The notes beneath the pieces were generated by a model. It saw only the letters and a list, made by a program, of their open reading frames with translations, was not told the origin of the DNA and did no database searches. From NCBI GenBank assembly GCA_958450365.1, contig CAUEEP010000728.1:1550001-1614000 (forward strand): DNA of 64,000 nucleotides, in the 5' to 3' direction. Both the position numbers and the translations under genes were made by a program. Origin of the DNA: Mesorhabditis belari. Lineage: Eukaryota > Nematoda > Chromadorea > Rhabditida > Rhabditidae. This document shows, piece by piece, positions 12,201 to 22,352 of this stretch (the stretch's first letter is position 1; each line of letters opens with the position of its first letter).

Positions 12201-14708
12201 TACCCAGCGCCGCCTCGCAAATGATATCCAGTGTGCAGAGGGTTACTGAAAGAAAATAGTCATCATTTACTTACTAAATCATTACTTACTACATCATTTA
12301 CTTACTACATCATCACTGTAGATATTACTAGATATTGTATTACCATATTCTTTTCTATTCTTTTAGCACCTGTATGAAAAACATCAGTAAAATCGCCTTC
12401 AGCGGCCAGCTTTTGAAATTTCGCTAAAAGTGTTCGAGAGTGTCGGTTGTAGACCTGAAAAAAAAGGTGATTAGATATTTATTTTATATGTCGTAGCCGA
12501 TTATGAATGAAATTTTTTGGTAAATCTTTCTAGTAGAGCAACCCTTTAATATATGAGGACAATGTTATATCATCCTGTAGCGAATTAAATTCTGCGTCGA
12601 TTGGTACCAAATTTGTGAGTTTAGGGTAAAAATTACTGGCGCTACAACGTTTCATTCAAAATCGGCGGGACCCCCGTAGCCGATTATGAATTTCAGCCGA
12701 TTATGAATGAGTGGGTCTAGGAGCGTCCAATCATCAAGTATTTGGGTCTAGGAGCGTCTAGGAGCGTCCAACCATCAAGTATTTGGTATCATTCAACGCA
12801 GAACCATTAATAATTATGTTAAATTTTTAAAATTAGAAAGATTTGATAAAAAGAAAAAAAATTAGAGCAAAAAAACTGTTTGTTCAAGAGGAAACTTTGA
12901 GGCCCCATAATTTTTTTTCTTTTTATCCAATCTTTCTAATTTTAAAAATCTAACATAACTATTAATGATTCTGCGTTGAATGATACCAAATACTTGATGG
13001 TTGGACGCGTCCGGGCCCGCTCATTCATAATCGGCTGAAATTCATAATCGGCTACGACATATACATAAAGTATCTAATATTTAATTTAAAAAATTCTCAT
13101 TTTATTTAAATGCAACGAAATCGAAATCTTCAAATCAAAACCTCAACGAAATCCTTCAAAATATCATAGTGAAAGGTGGGAGTCAAGAGTTTCCGTCGCG
13201 GTCGCCACTTGTTCGGATCGCTGAAAACGGTTTCTTTTGAAATTTATCAACATTTTCAATCATTTACCTAATCAGCAATCCTTGTCCAATCCATGCGGAA
13301 AGAAATGAATAGTGAATGGGTTTGTGGAGAAGTTTATTGCTACCCAAAACGGCCTCCACCTCATCCGCTCCATAAAGCACCACAAAGGGCATGCCTGAGA
13401 TCGTAGAAATTGTCACTGTTATTCAAATTTCAACATAAAAACAACAAAATTCTGTTTGTAAATTTGTAAAAGATCTTTAAAAGATGTTTAAAAGACCTGT
13501 AAAAGATCTGTAAAAGATCTATAAAAGATCTTTAAAAGATCTATAAAAGATCTGTGAAAGATCTGCAAAAGATCTGTAAAAGATCTTTAAAAGATCTTTA
13601 AAAGAAAGAAAGCAATGAAATCGAATTCTGTTATTCAAATTCATCGCTTTCTTTTCCCATTCACTCACCAGCTAGCCATACTCGTGCTATTCGATCGTTT
13701 CCTTTCTGGAAAAGATATGAGATGCCCTGAGCTTGCTCGAAAAATTCTGAAATTATGGTAGAGTGTTTAAAATTCGATTTTGACTATCGCAAGCTCACCT
13801 ACGGGATGAACATGCAATTGATGGAGATTACCGATTAACGGTAGCGCAGCTGGGCCCTAAAAAGGAAAATTTCAAAAGTAAGGCAAAATCTAGCTTTAAA
13901 ATTCCGATTTTTAGAGCTACTGTAGCCTTTATCGAGATTTAGGTTACGGTAACTCGCGCATGCTTTAGAGCGCTTGCCTGGTCAACAGAAAACGGATGGT
14001 CAACAGACCCAGCTCACCAAATGAAATGAGCCATAGAACATAGGAAACAAGTCTTTGAGATCGCATTATAAGGCTTAGACTCAATTGGCTGCTTGGTGTA
14101 ATGGATTGTGGGTGAGCATACGAATTAGCTACTCGAGACTTCGAGTCCGCTCACTTTTTTCTTTTTTGGAAATCTATTCTATGTTTTCTATGTGCACGAT
14201 GCGCATAGATCTGGCATAGAACAAACTATGATTGGCTGGCAATCCCCTGTATTCAACTGCCGCCAATTGTAAGTTAGAAATAGTTTCCCGAGGATGAATT
14301 CATATAGATAAATGTAAATAAGAAGTGTTTACAAAAATAAAAAGTAAAAAGTGCGCGAGGGCAAAAGAGAGGCCAAAACTTTTTGCCAAATTGCGGGCGA
14401 TTCAGAATCATTTTGCGAAAACAAATCTTATATTCGGAATCAGCGTAAAATTGTGCGTCAAATGGCTCATTTCAATGGCGAATGGCGATTGGGAAATGGC
14501 TCATATGGCTCATTTCATTTGGTGAACTGAGCCTATTGACCATCCCTTGGGAGTTGACGTTCGGTAAATCGATTTTCACCTTTGCCTTTTTTCTTCGACT
14601 CACCTGAAGCGCACTTATCGTGTCATAGACGAATTTTGCCTTTTGTGAGATCCAATGAATGAGAAATGAAATAAAAGAGACAAGCAACGCCACACCGACC
14701 ACTCCCAT
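9248..14708 (-). CDS. Cytochrome P450, CYP4-clan type
   Basis: Membrane-bound haem monooxygenase, probably on the ER. The first exon (about 14606-14708) encodes a hydrophobic anchor, [19 protein letters not shown]. Next come [15 protein letters not shown] (13797-13856), [18 protein letters not shown] (about 13670-13747), [20 protein letters not shown] (about 13269-13393), [15 protein letters not shown] (about 13142-13217), then exons near 12371-12455, 12150-12246, 11946-12060 and 11795-11877. The I-helix motif GHDTTS is at about 11025, the K-helix KETMRL (ExxR) at about 10260, the PERF-region exon at 9855-9914 and the haem-cysteine motif [14 protein letters not shown] across 9690 and 9530. 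The stop is at 9248-9250. All diagnostic parts are present, so the gene looks intact. The subfamily is not certain; worm cyp-37/cyp-4-like is my best guess. Several introns carry repeats and one carries an SL1 RNA gene. Confidence 0.94.
11476..11572 (-). ncRNA. SL1: SL1 spliced-leader RNA gene
   Basis: The minus strand reads GGTTTAATTACCCAAGTTTG followed by AG at 11572-11551, identical to the 22-base SL1 leader of nematodes. A GT donor (GTTAGC) follows directly, as in SL RNAs. About 40 bases on lies the Sm-binding site AAATTTTGGA (11501-11510), then a terminal hairpin (CGTCTCC / GGAGATG, about 11478-11497). This order of leader, donor, Sm site and 3' hairpin, at roughly 97 nt, is that of a functional SL1 RNA. 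It donates the trans-spliced 5' leader to mRNAs. It lies in a P450 intron on the same strand as that gene. Confidence 0.93.
11737..11772 (+). rRNA. 5' fragment of a 5S rRNA gene (truncated)
   Basis: GCTTACGACCATAACACGTT at 11737-11756, and some 15 further bases, match the start of nematode 5S rRNA closely. The match is then lost at about 11772, after roughly a third of the gene, so this is a relic. It points away from the SL1 gene 165 bases to its left. C. elegans carries 5S and SL1 in opposite orientation in one repeat unit, so this looks like a piece of such a unit. Confidence 0.8.
12487..13062. repeat. Foldback element in P450 intron (ATGTCGTAGCCGATTATGAA ends)
   Basis: Ends contain TATGTCGTAGCCGATTATGA and its reverse complement at 13043-13062. 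Inside, about 12725-12875 and 12900-13010 form a second long inverted pair. An incomplete relative of the end sequence appears at about 63908-63925. Confidence 0.85.
13465..13612. repeat. Tandem array of about 12-base units
   Basis: Repeated AAAAGATCT(G/T)T units, about a dozen copies, in a P450 intron. Confidence 0.85.
13978..14545. repeat. Foldback element with tRNA-like segment inside
   Basis: Around 13980-14030 (GGTCAACAGACC..., CACCAAATGAAATGAGCC) and around 14505-14545 are inverted copies. Within lies 14089-14155, which resembles a tRNA: an A-box-like TGGTGTAATGG, a B-box-like GACTTCGAGTCC and a T-rich tract after it. It lies in the first P450 intron and is probably a SINE-like unit. 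Confidence 0.5.
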
Positions 14709-14929
14709 CAGTCCCGTGGTGGTGTCCGGCGGTGGGGGAGTGATCGAGTCGTCACTTTTCGTGGCGTCGTTCGCCTCGGCGTTTGTTTAGTGCTCGGTGT
14801 CACCTGATTTGAGTTCGGCTTAAAAGGAAAACAAAAAGAAATACTCAAATTATAAAAAAATATGTAGGATTTTCAAAAGGCCTAAAGCCTTAAGGGAAAA
14901 AAATGAAGAGGACTAAAACGAAAGGGTAC

Positions 14930-15300
14930 TTGTCGGTTCTACATTCACAAAGACTCATCTCGGTTAAGCATCATCCCCATCCGAGTCTTTTCGGTTATCG
15001 ATTTTCGTTCGACTGATCAACTGATCACTTCAGTCGAGCACTCTACTTCAAAACATAATCACCCTTCACAAAGTTGTCACAATCACAATTGCCAGCTTCT
15101 TGCTTAACACGTTGACGACAATGGCGTTTTTGCACAAACAATCGCATGGGAGAACGTTGTTTTTTTTCGACAAAAAATGTCACCTGACATCAGGTGACAA
15201 TGTCCCAGGCGAACGAATATGTGTCAGACAGCATCAGGTGAGAATGTCGTCAACGTGTTAACCGAGTTGAGTCTCTGTGGATGTAGAACTGACAAGTACC
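14930..15300. repeat. Foldback element upstream of the P450 gene
   Basis: Ends GTACTTGTCGGTTCTACATT and, inverted, GTAGAACTGACAAGTACC at about 15281-15299. A nested inverted pair around AACACGTTGACGACA lies at about 15106 and 15248. Confidence 0.85.
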
Positions 15301-17648
15301 AACGAAATAAAGAGAAGCTAAAAGGCAATTCAAATTTGACAATGATAATTTAAGAAGATCCCATTGGTCAAATCAATTTTGATTCACAAAAAAAGACATT
15401 TTATTTGAATGGCTCTTGAGGGAAGAACTTAAGTGAATTCTCAAGGTCTTTTTGCCCAAAACCAAAAACATTTTTACACTTTTGAACAACCGGTTCAGTG
15501 GAGATGAAAGAAAAAAATGGTAAAGAAATGGGGGAATAGTTAATAGAAATGGGTAGAAGACTACAAAATGGTAAAAGACTAAAATTTTAATAATTAGATG
15601 CTCGAAATAGGTTTCAGAAAATGATAAAAATGGTATGAAATATTTCTGATGATTGGTAGATTGATCGATCGGTTTGTTTAGGAAATTCTTTTGAAAATAA
15701 TTGATAGATTAATTTAGAAATTGAATACTAGCAATAAAATTTAATGTTTTAAAGTTGAAAAGTTGTGATTGGCTTTATGGAGTTAGGGTTTAGCTTTTGG
15801 AAGCTGGGATTGGCTTTATGGGGTTAGGATTTAGCTTTTGGAAGCTGGGATTGGCTTTATGGAGTTAGGATTTAGCTTTTGGAAGGATTGGCTGTTTTGG
15901 ATTTGGTAGGATTTTGGAAGCTGGGATTGGCTTTAGTGAGTTAGGATTTAGCTTTTGGAAGCTGGGATTGGCTTTATGGAGTTAATTCTTTAATTGTTTT
16001 TGAATTTTTGACTGTTAGAACATTCAAAGAACTAACCAAACTTTTGGCCAGCTCATTTTAGCTTTACCATCTTCCGGTATAAACTATAAACAAAGTTAAT
16101 CATTTGAACGTTAGAACATTCAAAGAACTAACAGATTTTCACGAGTTCATTTTAGCTTTACCATTTCCGGTATAAACTTAGAAATCCTATTATAGAATGG
16201 TTTAGAGTGTGTTAGAAGAGCTATGAGTTTAGATTTCAAACATTAAAAAGATTAGAAAGAGTAGAAAAGTATTTCAGTACAGCTACAGCTTCACTCCGGA
16301 ATTCTTGAGACAGAATCTAAAGAGTTGCAATGAAGCTCTAGGCAAAAAGTTCTACATTTATACAGTTTTAAACTAATGGAATCTTTTGTAGGCGTACATT
16401 AAACTAAGAAAAATCCAAAGAACTCATCGGTACGTCACAAAGTTTTTCGTTAAACTTTTTTTGCCAATTCCAACAGCTGAATCGAGAGAGAATCTCTCGT
16501 TTAACAGAAAAATTTCTACAGAAAAAGTTCGCCTTTTTTTTTGAAAGAAATCAATTGGTCAAACATGAAAAGTGTTTTAAGAAACAATATAGCAATTGGG
16601 CAAGTCAAAACTCAGATTAGTTCTGAGCAATCATCCTCGGATCCGTTTTTCCACTTCGTCAGTTCGACACACATTCAGCGATTTGATTTGAAGATTTAAA
16701 AGAAAAGATTTAAAGATTAGTAAAGCAGTAACCAAATAGGAACTATAAAGGAACTATATAGGAGCCAAATAGGAACTAAATAGAAACTTTTTCAGTGTAA
16801 AATTAGTGGCTATTTCAAGTTTTTAAGGAGCTTTTTGATCATAGATTTGTTTAGATAAAGTACAATGGGATACTAGGTTGTTAACAGATTGTTAACAGAT
16901 TGTTAACAATAACCGAATCTTGTTTACAAGTAAAAGAAAACAAAGAAAAGAAGACGGTCAGATGTTGTATTCACTCGAATCAATAGATTCTAGAATGGAG
17001 ATTTTTTTTGGATAAGAGAGCCTTTTCCCTTAAAAGAAGTAGATCGAATGAGCTGCGCAGAGATCTCTATCGTCGAATTCACCTCTTTGAAAGTCGTTAG
17101 ATGATCGGGTGAATGTTTAAAGGAAATGAATCGGTTAATAGATTTAGAGATAAATTGAGGATTGAGAGTCGACGTGTGGAAAAGATGGAGAGATCGATTT
17201 GTGGGTCAGTGTAGGCCGGAGTGTTTGCTAGCGAGAAGAATTTCCCTTTGCGCAAATTTATCCAGAGAATATTGCTAGTTTAAAGAGTTTTGTACAAGTT
17301 TTGGTGAATATATAAACTAGCTAAAAAAGCTAAAACAAAAGGTAATACGGTATAAGAAGAAAGCTAAAAAGATTATCCAATAGAAAAGATCTTAAAGTCT
17401 TTGAAATCTTCACTCTAAACGTTTCAGCTGTTGGAGTTGACAAAAATTGGAAGCTTTCTTGAGTTTAGCTTTGGAAACGATTGACTTTTGACAACGAGAA
17501 TTTACAGGTTTGTTAGGTAACTGAAATTACACATTGAAATCATTGAAAACATTGAAAACAATGGAGAAATATTGTGCTGTTTTTGTAAATAAGTATTAGG
17601 TTGGTGAATTGAAAACTACGGGACTTTGAACTAAAATTTATTGAACAT
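15301..17648. other. Gene-free AT-rich stretch
   Basis: No exon-like run of frame with splice sites is seen on either strand. Contents are the tandem repeat at 15765-15985 and short direct repeats (an 80-base block around CATTCAAAGAACTAAC at 16019 and 16109). Confidence 0.5.
15765..15985. repeat. Tandem repeat, units of about 45 bases
   Basis: Units built on GATTGGCTTTATGGAGTTAG and TTTAGCTTTTGGAAGCTGG, about five imperfect copies. Confidence 0.85.
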
Positions 17649-18410
17649 CCCCGTCGACAAATCGTTTCCGAGTCACCGACTCTTCACTCACTCGTTCTCT
17701 TTATAAACTCAAGCTATAACCCAGTGTTTTGTCCACACTACAGTATGCCGATTCTTTGGCTAAAGATATTCAGTCATAGCATACTGTAGAAGACTAGAAG
17801 TTTGCAGCCTTTTCAGATCAACTTTTGACTTTACTATTGGGTTGGTCAATTGAAAACTGCGAGACTTTGAACTAAAATTTCTTCAACATAAAACCATGAA
17901 TTCATTCCAAATAATTTCCATTATTATTGACGACTTCTGCCCATTTTAAAGGCAATTTGCGGATTCCTCTTTCGTAGTAGGATTTTGGTTTGTGTGTGAG
18001 ACAAGTGTGAGACTTAAAAATCGAGGACTGGAGATGTCTCAGTTTGAGCACTTTCTTCAAAAGAAACCCATTTTGGTGTCAATAGAAAAGTTGTAGAGAA
18101 TCAAAAATGAGGCTCATAGCCAAATTTCCAAAAAGATACACTTAGTAGTTTCGCTTAAAATCCAAGTTTTGTGAAAATTCGTAAATTTGGCATTTCTTGA
18201 AAACGAGTTTTTGAATCGTTCTGAAAATTTGGATATAAGCTTCATTTTGTGATTCTCTACAACTTTTCTATTGACACCAAAATGGGTTTCTTTTGAAGAA
18301 AGTGCTCAAACTATCACATATGACAATAGCCCGCAGTTTTCAATTCACCAACCCAATATAAACCCTAGCGTTTTGTATAACTACAGCTACTAAAGCTAAA
18401 GTTATTCAGA
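17649..18410 (+). repeat. Left arm of a large inverted duplication
   Basis: These 762 bases return as a close reverse complement at 21228-21987. The arm includes a complete mariner-type MITE (17837-18356, flanked by TA) plus about 190 and 50 bases of flanking sequence, so the duplication is larger than the element itself. Confidence 0.9.
17837..18356 (+). mobile_element. Mariner-type foldback MITE, copy 1
   Basis: Ends TTGGGTTGGTCAATTGAAAA and, inverted, TTTTCAATTCACCAACCCAA, flanked by TA on both sides. The GGTTGGT core and TA flanks recall mariner terminal repeats. The inner sequence also folds on itself (block around AAACCCATTTTGGTGTCAAT). There is no transposase. Confidence 0.85.
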
Positions 18411-18871
18411 TTCAGCTAAAGCTAAAGCTACCAAAATGGGTTTCTTTTGAAGAAAGTGCTCAATGACAATAGACGGCAGTTTTCAATTTTCCAACCCAAT
18501 ACAATAAAGAAATAACGATTAAAAGTAATCAATAAAAATGAAAAAAATCGATAAATTCAATTTATTAGCTTCACTGTGAATCTTTCCAGAAAAAAGATGA
18601 TTGGCAATGGCAGTGATTTTGGGGAAAAGAGGAGAGGAAATGAGGAGAGGAAGTGTGATCAACCGGATCGTCGATTGAGGAGATTCTTCCAATCTTTCTC
18701 TTCTTTTCAATCATCAATTTTGAGTGATCACATGAGGAAATGGAATTAAAAGAGAGAAAAGAATAGCAGAAGAAAAGGAGAAGAACTTCATGATCTTCCA
18801 ACTCAAATTTTCCATAATTTGACGCCAAAGAGCACATCAATTTCCCACGAGGCTAATTGCAGATTTGAAAG

Positions 18872-19082
18872 GTTGAGTAGAGTCTAGACTAGAAAAGAGT
18901 AGATGTAGATCAACATAGTCGAGTCTAGATTAGAAAAGAGTAGATGTAGATCAATATAGTCGAGTCTAGACTAGAAAAGAGTGGATGTGGATCAATATAA
19001 TCGAGTCTAAACTAGAAAAGAGTAGATGTAGATCAATATAATCGAGTCTAGACTAGAAAAGAGTAGATGTAGATCAATATAC
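18872..19082. repeat. Tandem repeat, unit about 47 bases
   Basis: Four to five units containing AGTCTAGACTAGAAAAGAGT followed by AGATGTAGATCAATATA. Confidence 0.9.
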
Positions 19083-19880
19083 TAGGTATTATTTGGTTTA
19101 GTTATAGGAAAGTTTTGACTAATTGACTTGTGCAAACACCTTAACAATTTCGAAAGTATAAATTTCATAAAGCTAAGTTAGAGATAGGGTTTTCTTGGAA
19201 AATCAAAAGCTAGCATGATTGATTGGATTGATAGGAGAAACAGCAAATTTAAAAAAAACTTTTTAAACATCAAGAAAGATCGTAAACAACAAGACAAGTT
19301 CAAAACAAAAACGCTAACAAAAATAGAAGATTCGATTCTTTCAGAGAATACAGATAGATCAATTAGAGTCGATAAATCTTTAATCTAAAAGCCGACGAGA
19401 GGATTTAAGCTGAAAAGGCTATCGTTCCGAGCAGTGAAAATCACCAATGAGCAATGAGAAAAAGTGAGGATCGTTGGCAGACTGTAAAAAAAGAAAAAAG
19501 AAAGAAGAGAAAGAAGAGAGAAAAGAAAGAAAAGAGAAAAGTGATCTATATTTGCCTCTTTCTTATCTACAATCATTTGAGTTTATCATGGATAAAAGAA
19601 AAGATTCAAGACAAGAAAAGTAGTTGAAGGGAAAACTCTGGTCATTCCCAGGTTAACACCGGGCAAGCGATACATATAGTAACAGTTGTAGACACTTTTT
19701 GGAATTACCTGATTGGGAAAGGTTTATGAAAGGCATAGGGTTATGAAAGGCTTTATGAAAGGTTTATGAAAGGCTTTTCTTTTATCCATGATAAACCCAA
19801 ATGATTGTAGATAAGGTTTATACAGAATTCGATCATATTTCGTAAAGCTTGTCAGTTTTTGTCAAGAAGTTAAATTGTAA

Positions 19881-20288
19881 TACCGTATTTACTCTATTAG
19901 TGGGGTCCCCCACTATTTTTTCAATCCCCTTCCAGACGACCCCACTATTAGAGAGGACCCCACTATTAGAGAAATTTAAAAGAACATAAAACCAAAGCTT
20001 TTAAATTGAAAAGATATCAATTTTTCTCCGAAATTCTTGACAAAACAAGTTTGGCTTCATATTTTATTTAGCTTTAACCGTAACAAAACATTAACAAACA
20101 GTAAAAGAACTAATCCAAGAGATCAACAATTGATGTATCACTTTCGTTACCAATATCTTCTTCCAATTCGAGAGGACCCCACTATTTTTTCAACCCCCCT
20201 CCAGACGACCCCACTATTAGAGAGGACCCCACTATTAGAGAGGACCCCACTATTAGAGAGGACCCCACTAATAGAGTAAATACGGTAT
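19881..20288. mobile_element. MITE-like element with TACCGTATTT ends and internal satellite
   Basis: Begins ATACCGTATTTACTCTATTA and ends with the inverted form, TAATAGAGTAAATACGGTAT. Inside, GACCCCACTATTAGAGAG units are repeated, at 19936-19970 and 20170-20270. The ends resemble those of the elements at 48.3, 57.7 and 61.3 kb. Confidence 0.8.
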
Positions 20289-21227
20289 CAAAGATTGTTC
20301 TAGAGCCAGATTTGGGAAGAACATGGCCATAGCAAGGTCAGACTTTGTCCAGGGCTTTTTCCTTGTCCTGGCCTGACCTGGTCAGACTTCCTCAACTCTT
20401 CCAGAGACCAAGAATCACCGATAGATGGACCTGACTCGATTTTCTACAATAGTACACGACATAGCATGCTTTTCCAAGAACTGGTGTAGCTTGCTGTTAT
20501 ATTATTTCTATTGTGTTTATCGAAAGATCCAGGAGGCTGCCATTGTTGAGGGGAAATGGGTGAGTCTCCAGCTCGGATCCCTTGACGGCATTCTTGTCTC
20601 CTTCACCCCCGTTTCCCATCCGGTTTCACACTATACATCGCCAATCTTCTCTTCCTTTTTCTCTTCATTTTTCTCTTTTCTTTTCTCTTCTGTCTCCATT
20701 AAATGAGCGCAAATTTTCAGCGCTAAAATTGTGACACAAATACAGACGGGATGATCTCGGTATTGCCATTGTCTATGCTTGAGTCGATCTAAAATCGAAA
20801 AACTTTTAACTTATGAATAAAAAAAAGCCTTTTACATTAAGTTTTAGATGTTTTGTAGCTTGAAAAAGATTCAACATTTTGCTAGATATTAAAATTTATT
20901 GATGGAAAGTAAATTCTTTTGAATGGAAACGATCGAATTGATATTTGAGATAAATTTTGGTTTCATATTGCACGAAAAGGGTAAAAGTTTCAAAGAATGA
21001 AAGAAAATGAATGAATTCAGATCAACAAATGTAATGGAAATGAACTTTCAGCTAAACTTTAACTTGATATTACGGTAGAACAGTGCAAAATGGAGAACAA
21101 GGCTGAAAGTCGATCTCATTGTGAAAATAGAAAGCTCAAAGTAAAGTGAATCACACAAAATATGATGAAAGTCAAGAATTGCTCAAGATTCAGTCTTTTG
21201 TCCACACTACAGTAAGCTAAGTCACCA

Positions 21228-21987
21228 CTGAATATCTTTAGCTTTAGTAGCTGTAGTTATGCAGAACGCTAGGGTTTATATTGGGTTGGTGAATTGAAAA
21301 CTGCGGGCTATTGTCATATGTGATAGTTTGAGCACTTTCTTCAAAAGAAACCCATTTTGGTGTCAATGGAAAAGTTGTAGAGAATCAAAAATGAGGCTTA
21401 TATCCAAATTTTCAGAACGATTCAAAAACTCGTTTTCAAGAAATGCGAAATTTACGAATTTTCACAAAACTTGCATTTTAAGCGAAACTACCAAGTGTAT
21501 CTTTTTGGAAATTTGGCTATAAGCCTCATTTTTGATTCTCTACAACTTTTCCATTGACACCAAAATGGGTTTCTTTTGAAGAAAGTGCTCAAACTGAAAC
21601 ATCTCCAGTCCTCGATTTTTAAGTCTCACACTTGTCTCACACACAAACCAAAACCCTACTACAAAAGAGGAATCCACAAATTGCCTGTAAAATGGGCAGA
21701 AGTCGTCAATAATAATGGAAATTATTTCGAATGAATTCATGGTTTTATGTTGAAGAAATTTTAGTTCAAAGTCTCGCAGTTTTCAATTGACCAACCCAAT
21801 AGTAAAGTCAAAAGTTGATCTGAAAAGACTGCAAACTTCTAGTCTTCTACAGTATTCTATGACTGAATATCTTTAGCCAAAGAATCGGCATACTGTAGTG
21901 TGGACAAAACACTGGGTTATAGCTTGAGTTTATAAAGAGAACGAGTGAGTGAAGAGTCGGTGACTCGGAAACGATTTGTCGACGGGG
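21228..21987 (-). repeat. Right arm of the large inverted duplication
   Basis: Reverse complement of 17649-18410. The 2.8 kb between the arms (18411-21227) is not duplicated. The arm contains the second MITE copy. Confidence 0.9.
21281..21799 (-). mobile_element. Mariner-type foldback MITE, copy 2
   Basis: Same family as 17837-18356 in opposite orientation, 519 bases, TA on both flanks. Ends TTGGGTTGGTGAATTGAAAA and TTTTCAATTGACCAACCCAA. Confidence 0.85.
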
Positions 21988-22352
21988 AAACGAGCGATGG
22001 GAAGGGATGGATATCCAGATGTAGATCAAAATCTCCGTCTCTTCCAAAGAGAGACAAGTCACATAAGAACACAATTGAGAATAGGAGAAAAAAAAGGAGA
22101 AGTATCTGAATGGATTGACGCATCAAAAGCAAACCAGCTGGATCGCAACTCATTTCTTTTTAAGGCTACAAGACTATCAAAATTAGATGTCTATAGTAAG
22201 ACAAAAGCTACAACACTCTAAAAGCTACAACACTACAAAATGAGTTGAGATTTGTTCAGATTTTTATCGCTGCTTTGCTTCAGAGGTTTCTGAGGTCGGA
22301 ATTTGGATTGAAATTTGGTGAAATGGAGAAAGGAGAATCACAAAGAGTGACT

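Noticed and set aside
14086..14160. A true tRNA gene in the P450 intron
   Set aside because: A- and B-box-like sequences are present, but I could not pair an acceptor or anticodon stem; kept as SINE-like.
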